Of a DNA stretch of 17,839 bases, positions 6,657 through 15,300 are shown piece by piece. A program made the position numbers and the translations under genes. Below the pieces are notes generated by a model, which was not told the origin of the DNA, did not search any database, and saw nothing but the letters and a program-made list of their open reading frames with translations. The stretch spans positions 1 to 17,839 of the forward strand of contig CANRQH010000015.1 of the NCBI GenBank assembly GCA_947632745.1, read 5' to 3'. This stretch comes from an uncultured Clostridia bacterium. GTDB lineage: Bacteria > Bacillota > Clostridia > TANB77 > CAG-508. Numbering within the stretch: the first letter of the stretch is position 1; every line of letters starts with the position of its first letter.

Positions 6657-7301
6657 TTAATTTATATATTTTATTCCAAATTTTAACAAAGATACAGAAA
6701 TTTCATTTTCTACGATGCTTGATATAACTAAAATTCCAAGCATAATTATAGAAATTATAGTATGTCTTATTATTTCTATTTTTATATTTTCCTTTCTTCT
6801 ATCATTTATTATTGATTTATATAACTTAATACTACTTACTCCCATTGTAAGAAGTGCAGGTATGAAAAATATATTTTGCAAAAATAAAGTTAAAATACAA
6901 AATAAAATGCTTTTTCCTGTACCCAAAGTAAGAGTTATTGCAGATATTGTATACCCCAAGCAAAAACCTCTATATAAAATAATTCCTAAAACTACTGGCA
7001 TTCCGATTATAGTTGTCCCTGCAAACCATATAATAATTGCAAGCATAATATTACTTTTTACAGATGTTTTTATTAAATCTGTTTTATCTATATTTTCTAT
7101 GTTTTTCATTTTCTCTATAAATTCTGTTATGTATGATGTTATAATATCTTGTTTATCTTCTTGACAATTATTAATAAACATTACACCAACAAATAAACCA
7201 ATAATGCATATTAAAATAACCAGTATGTATTCTTTAGAATTGTTTTTTGAATATTCTATTATTGTATTTTTTATATTTGATACCCTTTTGTATTTTTTCA
7301 T
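6657..7301 (-). CDS. spoIIM: Stage II sporulation protein M (SpoIIM)
   Basis: The 214-residue integral membrane protein has hydrophobic segments at about residues 25-45, 85-105, 112-150 and 185-205, with the family block AGTTIIGMPVVLGIILYRGF and CLGYTISA in the centre. SpoIIM is part of the SpoIIDMP peptidoglycan-remodelling machinery needed for engulfment of the forespore. The ATG at 7301 is chosen over in-frame ATGs at 7313 and 7343 because AAAGGA lies about 12 nt upstream, whereas at 7313 the same AAAGGA abuts the ATG. A terminator separates it from endoQ, and xerD follows, the order known from spore-formers. I saw no convincing sigma-E promoter in the 70 bp upstream. Confidence 0.88.
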   Translation of the reverse strand: MKKYKRVSNIKNTIIEYSKNNSKEYILVILICIIGLFVGVMFINNCQEDKQDIITSYITEFIEKMKNIENIDKTDLIKTSVKSNIMLAIIIWFAGTTIIGMPVVLGIILYRGFCLGYTISAITLTLGTGKSILFCILTLFLQNIFFIPALLTMGVSSIKLYKSIINDRRKENIKIEIIRHTIISIIMLGILVISSIVENEISVSLLKFGIKYIN

Positions 7302-7372
7302 AAAAAATTTCATTCCTTTCTTGCTTATTTTGATTTCACACATAGGAATGAAAGCTATTTTACTTTCAAATA

Positions 7373-7429
7373 AAAATCTTCTCTATATGTTGCTTTATAA
7401 ATAATGTTTATTCTTATAGAGAAGATTTT
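7373..7429 (-). terminator. Terminator after the endonuclease Q-family gene
   Basis: AAAATCTTCTCTATA (plus strand 7373-7387) and TATAGAGAAGATTTT (7415-7429) are perfect 15-bp inverted arms with a loop of about 27 nt; on the minus strand the second arm is followed by TTTATTT. The arms are A/T-flanked on both sides, so it could work in both directions. Confidence 0.65.
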
Positions 7430-7486
7430 ATTCATTTACTTTAATTTTAAATTATCATTTATTTTTCAATTAAAATTTACTATTTG

Positions 7487-8700
7487 CTAAACTGTTTTTT
7501 CTTTTGTTTCTAAAATTATTTTACCATATACTCCTCCACCACCAGAGTGGACTTTAGCATTTCCTTGTATACTTGACATTATATTGTTGGCAAGTTTTTC
7601 TCCTACCACGGCTTCTAGGTCATCTTTAGTTGTTTTGTGCAAAATATTCATTTCTGTTTGGAAATGATTTAATAGTTTTTCAATTGCTTTACCTCCAACC
7701 CCTGGTACAAAAGTAAGTGGTACTTGGTATATATATGGTGGTCTATTTTTAGGACTTTTGGTTTCTTTTTTATCTTTTATTAATTCAATTCTATCAAAAA
7801 CTCCAAATGTTATATTTTGTCCTCCGCATATTGGGCAACTTGTTGCAGCTTCATCTATTTCTATTGACTTTTCACAATCTTCACAATAACTTCTATGGTA
7901 TTTTCCAAGTTTTGGGTCTAACCCATAATTTGCAACAATTTTTCTTCCATCTTCATTTTTAAGTGCTTTTACTATTTCTTTAAAAGATATATCTTCTACC
8001 ATCATTTTGTTGTATTCTCTTGCAATTTTAGGTAAAGAATGTGCATCTGAATTTGTTACAAATGTTTTATTTTCAAGCTCTGAAATTTGGTCAGCTAAAA
8101 ATGTATCTGAACTTAAGCCTAATTCTATAGCAAATATTTTGTCATACTTTTCTTTGAATATATTTTTTAGTCTATCTGAACAGTTTCCATAATAGCTTTT
8201 ATGAGGTGTAAAAACATGAGCTGGAATTAAAATTCCATTATATTTTTCTACCATATCTATTAGCTCATATCCAGATAAATCTGTTCTTTGGGTACTTAAT
8301 GTAATATTTTTTAAATGTTTTGAAAGTTCGTTTGAAAAACCTTTTATATCTTTTAAATATGGAAAAAAGCACACATTATGTGCACTTCCTGTCTTTCCAT
8401 TTCTTCCAATTTCTGAAGTTTCTACTTCACTTCCGAAGCAGTATGCAGACTTGCTCTTTATATATTATTCCACCATCTTTTAATTCATAAGCATCTCCTG
8501 TTTTTAAGAAGTTTTCTATATCTTCTATAACATAAGGTGATGCACAGTCAATTATTCCTGCAACTTGAATCCCTTTTCTGTTATAACACTCTTTTGCAAT
8601 GTTGGTAAAATTCAAACTTCTTGCTCCTGTTATTTTGACAGGTTTTCCATTTTCTGATCTTCCGGATATGAATATGTAAGTCTGCAAATATTTCGTACAT
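7487..8700 (-). CDS. Endonuclease Q-family PHP protein, read through two +1 shifts
   Basis: The product is assembled from three frames: ATG 8700 to codon 12, then to about 8436, then to the stop at 7487, giving 403 residues after removing one base at each join. Segment 1 is MYEIFADLHIHI, the metal-binding start of PHP phosphoesterases. Segment 2 begins GRSENGKPVKITGARSLNF, and segment 3 begins GSEVE, then SAHN, IPAHVFTPHKSYYG, AIELGLSSD and NSDAHSLPKIAREYN. After it comes a CxxC/CPIC zinc finger near residues 275-300 and a helix-hairpin-helix-like tail (FVPGVGGKAIEKLL). The family (EndoQ, TIGR00375-type) cleaves DNA 5' of deaminated bases in repair. The metal ligands are spread over segments 1 and 3, so an active enzyme needs both shifts. 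Each join lies at a zero-frame CGG followed by A. The start overlaps almost directly with the previous gene (1 nt gap), suggesting coupling. Confidence 0.87.
8432..8435 (-). other. +1 frameshift site 2 of the endonuclease Q-family gene (CTT CGG A)
   Basis: In the second reading frame the message reads CTG CTT CGG AAG TGA. Skipping the C gives CTT GGA AGT GAA, restoring LLGSEVE with the conserved PHP glutamate. The +1 frame is closed upstream by TAA near 8461 and the original frame by TGA at 8427, so the shift must happen within about 35 nt. CTT can slip to TTC here, similar to the CUU slippage of the Ty1 and RF2 sites. Confidence 0.8.
8661..8664 (-). other. +1 frameshift site 1 of the endonuclease Q-family gene (ATC CGG A)
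   Basis: Codon 13 is CGG in CAT ATC CGG AAG. Reading on in zero frame gives unrelated sequence and a stop after about 27 codons. Skipping the C gives ATC GGA AGA TCA, restoring HIHIGRSENGKPVKIT, where Gly follows the metal-binding DLHIHI segment. The P-site codon ATC would pair poorly after slipping to TCC, so slippage of the P-site tRNA is not an easy explanation. Confidence 0.8.
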
Positions 8701-8701
8701 T

Positions 8702-9565
8702 TTAATTTTCGTTCCCTTCTTCTATTTTGTATTTTGATTTATGACTTAGAACTTTTTTTGCAGTATCATCACTAAATAAAGCTCTATTCATTTTTTTGTT
8801 AGTTTCTGCTAAATCTTTCATCTTCTCCATATCATTTTTTATAGGAGATTTTGGTATATTTTCGGTTTGCAACATTAATTTTGCTCTATTTCTCATGTTT
8901 TTATTAATAGCCTCATTTATTTTTTCTGTATATCTATTTGATATCGTTGCAATATATGTTTTTACATTTGCTTCTTTATTATGCAAATGCACTAATTTTT
9001 TTATTATTGGTACCTCAATTGTTTCTTTTATTGTTATTTTTTCTAATTCTTTTACAAATTCTATAAATAAATCTAAATATCTATTGTCTGTGTATTTCAA
9101 ATTTCTTTCTTTTATTACAACTAATGCTTCTTCTGGAGTAAACGCATCTCTTTCTACTCTGTTTAAAATTAAACCTGTAAATTGATCTACTACCTCTAAT
9201 ATATCACTTTCTTTTTCTCTAGGAGTACTACCACTGTAGCGATTTACCTCTTCACATATTTTACAAAAATGTTTATTAAAGCCTAATGTAGCTAAATATT
9301 CAGCTCCTTCTTTAGCATATGTCTCCAGTTTTCCAATTTTTTGAGCATTCTCTATTTTTCTGCAGTTACATAAAAGCATAGCTGTTAGAACTAAATTTTC
9401 ATCTACATCTATACTTGCATATTCTATAAAAAGTTTAGCTATTTCGGTTTTTAAAACAATTGATTTATCAAAGAATATTCCTGTTTTTTTAGATAAATAA
9501 TATGCAATTAACATTTTTTGAGCAAAATCTTTTTCTTCTAAAATATATGTTGCGAAATCTTCCAT
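8702..9565 (-). CDS. Divergent HD-GYP-like protein without the HD/GYP residues
   Basis: The 287-residue protein is mainly helical and soluble. Residues about 60-170 resemble a degenerate HD-GYP phosphodiesterase domain: the block ESDILEVVDQFTGLILNR with FTPEEALVVI after it mirrors the family's SRILAVADVFDALTS and SPEEAL signatures, but the HD dyad and GYP triad are not seen, so catalysis is doubtful. The C-terminal part (about 200-287) is rich in Lys, Asn and Met and looks like an extended helix. The ATG at 9565 follows AAAGGAGG. An in-frame upstream extension to 9646 only translates the 31-bp repeats and is rejected. The stop is 1 nt before the endonuclease Q-family start, so the two are probably translated together. 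Function unknown; a scaffold or nucleotide-sensing role is speculation. Confidence 0.65.
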   Translation of the reverse strand: MEDFATYILEEKDFAQKMLIAYYLSKKTGIFFDKSIVLKTEIAKLFIEYASIDVDENLVLTAMLLCNCRKIENAQKIGKLETYAKEGAEYLATLGFNKHFCKICEEVNRYSGSTPREKESDILEVVDQFTGLILNRVERDAFTPEEALVVIKERNLKYTDNRYLDLFIEFVKELEKITIKETIEVPIIKKLVHLHNKEANVKTYIATISNRYTEKINEAINKNMRNRAKLMLQTENIPKSPIKNDMEKMKDLAETNKKMNRALFSDDTAKKVLSHKSKYKIEEGNEN

Positions 9566-9584
9566 TTTTTCCTCCTTTGTTCCG

Positions 9585-9672
9585 TTGGAACCGGTTCTTT
9601 TTGGTACATGTCCCATGGGGACCGGTTCTTTTTTGTGCATGTACAATTGGAACCGGTTCTTTTTGGTACAAT
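9585..9672. repeat. Three 31-bp direct repeats with palindromic GAACCGGTTC cores
   Basis: ACCGGTTC occurs at 9590, 9621 and 9652, a period of exactly 31 bp. Each unit contains GAACCGGTTC or GGACCGGTTC followed by TTTTTTGGTACA or similar, with GTCCCATGGGGAC and GTTCCGTTGGAAC as extra small palindromes. The units lie between the promoter (9676-9704) and the ribosome site of the 8702-9565 gene, so they form its 5' leader. They resemble the hairpin repeats linked to REP-associated transposases in Gram-positive bacteria; this link is inferred. Confidence 0.8.
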
Positions 9673-9675
9673 TTT

Positions 9676-9704
9676 ATTATATTTCATATTTCGACAAATA
9701 GCAA
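9676..9704 (-). promoter_or_regulatory. Promoter of the HD-GYP-like/endonuclease Q pair
   Basis: TTGCTA (9699-9704) and TATAAT (9676-9681) are separated by 17 bp on the minus strand. Upstream is TTTCAAAAAAGTACTTGCTA, the same architecture as the rpsO and rimP promoters. Transcription would start near 9669, at the first 31-bp repeat. Confidence 0.72.
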
Positions 9705-9758
9705 GTACTTTTTTGAAATTTTTTTTATATTTAAAAAGTTTGAATTTTTAGTTAAAAA

Positions 9759-9937
9759 AGTTCAAAAATAATAAAATTTAATTAAAGTGCGCTGGAGTGC
9801 TTTTGAAGCTAGAAATTCTTACTTTTTTTATGGAAAAAGTTCAAGCTAGTCTTGAAAAAGAGCCATAAAAAAAGGTTAGAATTTCTGCAAAAAAGTAAAG
9901 GACAAAGCATTTTAATTAAATTTTATTTTTTTGAACT
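9759..9937. repeat. 179-bp foldback (long imperfect palindrome) behind truB
   Basis: The ends are near-perfect inverted copies: AGTTCAAAAATAATAAAATT at 9759 continuing to 9786, against its complement at 9911-9937. Further in, AGAAATTCTTACTTTTTTTA pairs with a TAAAAAAAGGTTAGAATTTCT-type arm, and the centre is TTCAAG-CTAGT-CTTGAA (9840-9856). Arms and centre share the same midpoint, 9848, so the whole element can form one long hairpin or cruciform. It has no open reading frame of note and lies 22 bp after the truB stop, so it may end the operon transcript; a miniature transposable element is the alternative. Confidence 0.85.
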
Positions 9938-9958
9938 CATAAACTGTTAATTGTAATA

Positions 9959-10825
9959 TTAAATTACAATATCTCTTTTTAATGTATTATTCTTTATATT
10001 TCCAATACCAATAAATTGGTCACTTTCATTATAAATTCTATATATTCCATCTTCATTTATATTGCAAATTTTTACACCATTTAAAAAATTCTTTAATTTA
10101 ATATTATCTAATTTGATTTTAGGTCTATTCTCAAAAAATTTTTCTATTGTAATAAAATAATGATTTATATTTTTTTCATTTTCTAAAATATCTTGTATTT
10201 TTATTGCTTGGTCTATGTAGAAATCTCCTACTTTAGTTCTTTGAAGTTCTTTCATATATCCTACAGTTTCTAGTTTTAAAGCAATATCTTCTGATAAAGT
10301 CCTAATATATGTTCCTTTTGAACAACTAACTTTATACTTAATTTCTTGTTCTTTTTGTGAAACCGATATTAGCTCTATATTATATATTTCAACCTCTCTT
10401 GGTTTAACTTCTATATTTTGCCCTTTTCTTGCATATTCATAAAGCTTTTTACCATTAACTTTTATTGCTGAATACATTGGAGGAGTTTGCATATATTTTC
10501 CACCAAAGCTTTGTAAAACATTTTCAATATTTTCTTTTTGTAACATTTTATTATTTACACTTTTTTCTTCAATTATGTCTCCTTCAGAATCTCCTGTACT
10601 TCTTTTTTCTCCCAATTTTATTGTTGCAATATATTCTTTATCATGATTTATAAGATATTTAGAAATCAAGGTTCCTTTTCCTATAAGTATAGGCAAAACT
10701 CCTGTTGCTAATGGGTCTAATGTTCCTGTGTGTCCTACTTTTTCATGAAATATTCCTTTTAATTTTTGTACAATATCATTTGATGTCCAGCCTTTTTCTT
10801 TATCTATAATTATAATTCCATTCAT
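9959..10825 (-). CDS. truB: tRNA pseudouridine-55 synthase
   Basis: The 288-residue protein starts MNGIIIIDKEKGWTSNDIV, with the catalytic aspartate at residue 37 in GHTGTLDPLATGVL and the later blocks TPPMYSAIKVNGKKLYEYAR and SCSKGTYIRTLSEDIA typical of TruB. It converts U55 of the tRNA T-loop to pseudouridine and assists tRNA folding. The ATG at 10825 is preceded by AAAGGAA about 10 nt upstream. It is the last recognised gene of the nusA-infB cluster; ribF, the usual next gene in Bacillus, is not in the window. A weak repeat-containing gap separates it from nrnA, so it may be transcribed by read-through. Confidence 0.97.
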   Translation of the reverse strand: MNGIIIIDKEKGWTSNDIVQKLKGIFHEKVGHTGTLDPLATGVLPILIGKGTLISKYLINHDKEYIATIKLGEKRSTGDSEGDIIEEKSVNNKMLQKENIENVLQSFGGKYMQTPPMYSAIKVNGKKLYEYARKGQNIEVKPREVEIYNIELISVSQKEQEIKYKVSCSKGTYIRTLSEDIALKLETVGYMKELQRTKVGDFYIDQAIKIQDILENEKNINHYFITIEKFFENRPKIKLDNIKLKNFLNGVKICNINEDGIYRIYNESDQFIGIGNIKNNTLKRDIVI

Positions 10826-10903
10826 AATTTTTAATTTCCTTTATCTATTTTCATATATGTCAAAAATTGCATTTTCCATAATCATTTTTTTATATGTTAA
10901 AAA

Positions 10904-10956
10904 AGCATGTCCCCAATGGCAATAATAGTTGTAAAAAAGGACGTCCCAATTGACAC
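10904..10956 (-). repeat. Intergenic repeat copy B behind nrnA
   Basis: The plus-strand core GGACGTCCCAATTGACA (10939-10955) is identical over 17 bases to copy A at 1059-1075, and the outer half (GTCCCCAATGGCAATAATAG) is a diverged version of the corresponding part of copy A. Both copies lie within a few bases of a stop codon (nrnA here, pheT in copy A) in the same orientation. The GGGACGTCC and GGGGACATGC cores are each followed by six T residues on the minus strand, so partial transcription termination between nrnA and truB is possible. Confidence 0.7.
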
Positions 10957-10960
10957 GCCC

Positions 10961-11908
10961 CTATAATTGTTTTTTTACCTCAGTTATTACCTTTTCTTTA
11001 ATTTGCTCTATTGTTCCCTTTACAGTTGCAGCTGCAGCTTTTTGGTGTCCTCCACCGCCTAGCATTATGGCAATATTAGATACATCAACATAATCTTGTG
11101 ATCTTAATGATACTTTATAACAATTATTTTTTGTTGCATGTATGAATATTGAAACTTCAACATTTTCTACATTTCTTCCTATTTCTACTATTCCCTCATG
11201 GTCTCCTTGCATAGCATTGGCTTCTTCTAAATCTTTTTCTGTAATGTATGTAAATGCTATCTTTCCATTTTCTAAAAATTCTATTCTATTCATTGCTCTT
11301 TTTTGAAGCTCAAAACTAGCTTTATTTTTTACATGTAATCCTTTTCTAAATATTTCAGAAATATTTACTCCTAGTCTCATTATTTCTGCTGCAAATTCAA
11401 AAGTTTCATAAGTTGTATTATGTGAAAATCCACCTGTGTCTGTTATAATACCTGTCATTATACATTCTCCAATTTCTTTTGTAAGTTCTATTTCAAAATA
11501 TTCAAACATTCCAATTAAAATTTGACAACATGCTGGTGCAACTGGATTTATAAAATTAATATCTCCAAACATTGTGTTACTGCCATGATGGTCTATTACA
11601 ATTTTTTTACTTGCGTTTTCAAAATATTCTTCATATCCTTTTAAAATCTTGCTATCTGCACAATCTAGTGCTATAGCCAAGTCATATTTTTCAATATTTG
11701 AAGTTGTTTTTATGTTTTCAATTTCAGGTAAAAAGATAAAATTTTTTGAATATTCAGGGATAATTACATCCGGATTTTTACCTAAACTTTCTAAGGCAAG
11801 CTTAAATGCAATAGAACTACCTATTGCATCTCCATCTGGTCCATCATGAGTTAAAATTACAATTTTGTTGGCTTTTTTTATTTCTTCTAATATTGTATCT
11901 AAAGTCAT
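10961..11908 (-). CDS. nrnA: DHH-family nanoRNase / pAp phosphatase
   Basis: The 315-residue product has the DHH phosphoesterase domain: THDGPDGDAIGSS (motif I, metal ligands), ALDCADS (motif II), and IDHHGSN near residue 105 (the DHH motif); the C-terminal DHHA1 domain ends with the substrate-binding LGGGGHQKAAAATVKG near 280-295. NrnA degrades 2-5-nt RNA oligomers and converts pAp to AMP. It lies between rbfA and truB, its usual place in Clostridia. The ATG at 11908 follows ATAGGAACG. The 84-nt gap after rbfA holds only a weak AT hairpin. Confidence 0.95.
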   Translation of the reverse strand: MTLDTILEEIKKANKIVILTHDGPDGDAIGSSIAFKLALESLGKNPDVIIPEYSKNFIFLPEIENIKTTSNIEKYDLAIALDCADSKILKGYEEYFENASKKIVIDHHGSNTMFGDINFINPVAPACCQILIGMFEYFEIELTKEIGECIMTGIITDTGGFSHNTTYETFEFAAEIMRLGVNISEIFRKGLHVKNKASFELQKRAMNRIEFLENGKIAFTYITEKDLEEANAMQGDHEGIVEIGRNVENVEVSIFIHATKNNCYKVSLRSQDYVDVSNIAIMLGGGGHQKAAAATVKGTIEQIKEKVITEVKKQL

Positions 11909-11992
11909 TTTTCGTTCCTATATTAGTATATTTTTAACTAATCCTTTCTCTATTTTTAATACTATTATAAACCTTTTTATTCATTAAAAAGA

Positions 11993-12355
11993 TTATTTGT
12001 CATCCTTAGGCATTATTTCTTTTAAAATATTTTCAATTTTTGAACCATATTCCATAGATTCATCTATTTCAAAAGTAAGCTCAGGAGTATATCTTAAGTT
12101 TACACTTTTTGCAATTTCTGTTCTAATGAAACCACTTGCATTTTTTATTCCTTCTAAAGTATTTTTTTTGCTTTTTGAATTTATTAAACTTATATATACT
12201 CTGGCATACCTTAAATCTGATGAAGTTTTTACTTTAGTTACACTTATAATTCCTGTTATATTAGGATTTTTTAATTTTTGGTCAATTACTAAACTAATTT
12301 CTTTTCTTAATTCTTCATTTACCTTATCCATACGGTTTGTATTTTTTCTTTGCAC
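11993..12355 (-). CDS. rbfA: Ribosome-binding factor A
   Basis: The 120-residue protein has the single KH-like fold of RbfA, with the typical blocks RMDKVNEELRKEISLVIDQK, GIISVTKVKTSSDLRYARVY and LRYTPELTFEIDESMEYG. It assists 16S rRNA 5'-end maturation and late 30S assembly. Translation is taken to start at a GTG at 12355, 8 nt after AGGAGG and 13 nt after the infB stop; an ATT codon precedes the GTG but is not needed. It is the usual neighbour of infB. Confidence 0.96.
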   Translation of the reverse strand: MQRKNTNRMDKVNEELRKEISLVIDQKLKNPNITGIISVTKVKTSSDLRYARVYISLINSKSKKNTLEGIKNASGFIRTEIAKSVNLRYTPELTFEIDESMEYGSKIENILKEIMPKDDK

Positions 12356-12368
12356 AATAAAAATCCTC

Positions 12369-15300
12369 CTACCTCTTTATTTCTTTCATTATAAATGCCT
12401 CTATTATATCTCCTTCTTTTATATCATTATATTTTTCTAATTGTAAACCACATTCAAAATCTTTTTGAACTTCTTTAACATCTTCTTTGAAACGTTTTAG
12501 AGATATAAGTTTTCCTTCATGAATAACTACATCATCACGAATTACTCTTACTCCGGCATTTCTTTCTATTTTTCCTGTTAGAACCATTGCACCACCAACA
12601 GTACCAACATTTGATATTTTGAAAATTTGTCTAATTTCTGCAGTACCTATTAATTCTTCTTCAAATTTAGGGTCAAGCATTCCTTTCATTGCAGCTTCTA
12701 CATCATCAATTACTTGATATATTACAGAATATTGTTTTATTTCTACTTCGTCTCTTTCAGCAGCTTCTTTAGCTGAAACAACTGGTCTTACATTAAATGC
12801 TATAATTATTGCATTTGAAACTTTAGCTAAAGTTACATCTGATTCTGTAACAGCTCCTGCTGCACTGTGGATAACTTTTACAACAACTTCTTCGTTTGTA
12901 AGTTTTTCTAATGATTGTTTTAAAGCTTCTACAGAACCTTGTACATCTGCTTTTACTATTAAGTTTAATTGTTTTAGTTTTCCTTCTTCCATTTGGTTGA
13001 ATAAGTTGTTTAAAGTTACATTTGATACTTGATTTATTGATTTTTCTCTCTCTTGGCGTCTTCTTCTTTCTATTAAGTGTTTTGCAACTTTTTCGTCTGT
13101 AACTTCATAGAACGTATCTCCTGCTTGAGGTACTTCTGTTAATCCCATTATTTCAACAGGTGTAGATGGTCCAGCTGATTTTACTTTTTTACCTTTATCA
13201 TTTACCATTGAACGAATTCTACCAATTGCTGTTCCAACAACTACTGTATCTCCAACATCTAAAGTTCCTCTTTGTACTAAAACAGAGGCAATAGTTCCTT
13301 TGTTTTTGTCTAATCTTGCTTCTATTACAGCACCTTTTGCTTGTTTATTTGGATTTGCTTTTAGTTCTAGCATATCTGCTTGTAATAACACCATTTCTAA
13401 AAGTCCATCTATATTAATGTTATTTTTAGCAGATATTTCAACAAATATTGTGTCCCCACCCCATTCTTCTGGAACTAATTCATATTGCATTAATTCTTCT
13501 TTTACTCTTTGAGGATTACTATCTGGTAAGTCTATTTTGTTTATTGCAACTATAATTGGAATTCCTGCTGATTTTGCATGGTTTATTGCCTCGATTGTTT
13601 GTGGCATTACACCATCATTTGCTGCAACAACTAATATTGCAATATCTGTTATTTGAGCACCTCTTGCTCTCATTTGAGTAAATGCTTCATGTCCAGGTGT
13701 ATCTAAGAATGTGATTTCTCTATCATTTATTTTTACTTTGTATGCACCTATTGCTTGTGTGATTCCTCCCGCTTCTCCACTTATTACATTTGTTTTTCTA
13801 ATAACATCAAGTAAAGATGTTTTTCCGTGGTCAACGTGACCCATAACAACTACAACTGGTGGACGTGGTACTAAATCTTCTTCTTTATCTTCTGATTCGT
13901 CAAATAATATGTCTTCTTCTTTAACCTCTTCTTTTTTATTAGCTGTTACACCAAATTCAGAAGCTACTAAAAACGCTGTATCAAAATCTAAGTCATTGTT
14001 TAATGTTGCCATTATTCCAAGTGCCATAAGCTTCATTATAACTTCGCCAGATGTTTTCTTTAATTCTGAAGCTAAGTCTTTAACACTAATAGATTCTGGT
14101 ATTGTAATTTCTGTAAGTTTAAAGATTTTTTGTTTTGTACGTTCTTCTCCTGCTTTTTGTGCCTTTTTCTTTCCTTTTCTTCCTCTACCTGTTGTTAAAT
14201 CATAGTAATCTAACATGCTGTCTTCTTGGTCTTCAAACATGTTTGATAAATTATTTCTTTGTTTTAAAGTATTTAATTTCTTTTCATTTATAGAATAATC
14301 GCCTTGATTTTTTCTATTATTTTTCTTTTTGTTAGGTCTTGTTTCATCAAACTTATTGTTATTTTTTTGCTTATCTATGTTTCTGTTATATTCACGAGCA
14401 CTTTTTTCTTCTAGATTTACGTCAACTGACATAATATCTTTTATATTTTTTTCAATTCCCTTTTCATCTAATGGACGTTTATTATTGAATCTATTATTGT
14501 TATTATAACCATTTCTTCCATTTTGATTATTATTTCTATAATTTGAGTTTTGATTATTGTGTTGTCTATCTTTTTGCCAATTTCTTTCTCCACTGTTGTT
14601 TTGATTTCTATCTTCCCTTTTTTGGAAATTATTTCTATTTTCACTATTTTGCTTTTGGTTATTTTGATTATTTTGATTTTGTTTATATTGATTTTGCTTG
14701 TATTGATTTTGTTTATAGCCATCTTTTCTTTTTGCTTGATAATTATTTTCATCTATATTTGACTTATTTTTCATATCTTGTGTCTGATTTTCTACAGAAG
14801 GACTTTCTTTTTTAGCTTCATCTTTTTGTGGTTCATTTACTTGAACATCTTTCTTTTCTTTAACCACTGCTTCTTCTTGTTTGGTCTCTTCTTGTTTAGG
14901 TTTATTTAATCCAAATAACTCACTTACAGTTAAAGGCTTTTCGACTTTATTTCTGTAAACAATATTGTAATCTTTTTTCTGGTTTCTTTGTACAAAAGGT
15001 GTTTTGTTGTCTTTACTTCTTTCTTCTTTTACTTTTTCTGTTTTATTTTCTTCTTGTATAATAACCTCTCTCCTAATTATTACTGGATTATCATTTTTTA
15101 CATTGGTTTCTTTTTTTACTTTTTTACTTTCTTTTTTTACATCATCTTTTTTGTTTTCTTTCTTTTCTTTTTTTACATCATCTTTAATATCTGCTTTCTT
15201 ATCAGCCTTTTTGTTGTCTTTCTTCTTATTTTCTTTTTTTGCAGAATCTTCTTTAACCTTTTTTGCTGAATCTTCTTTTACTTTTTTGTTTGAGTCTTCT

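Noticed and set aside
9566..9646. 27-residue N-terminal extension of the HD-GYP-like protein.
   Set aside because: It is a translation of the 31-bp repeats; the ribosome-binding site AAAGGAGG lies directly before the ATG at 9565.
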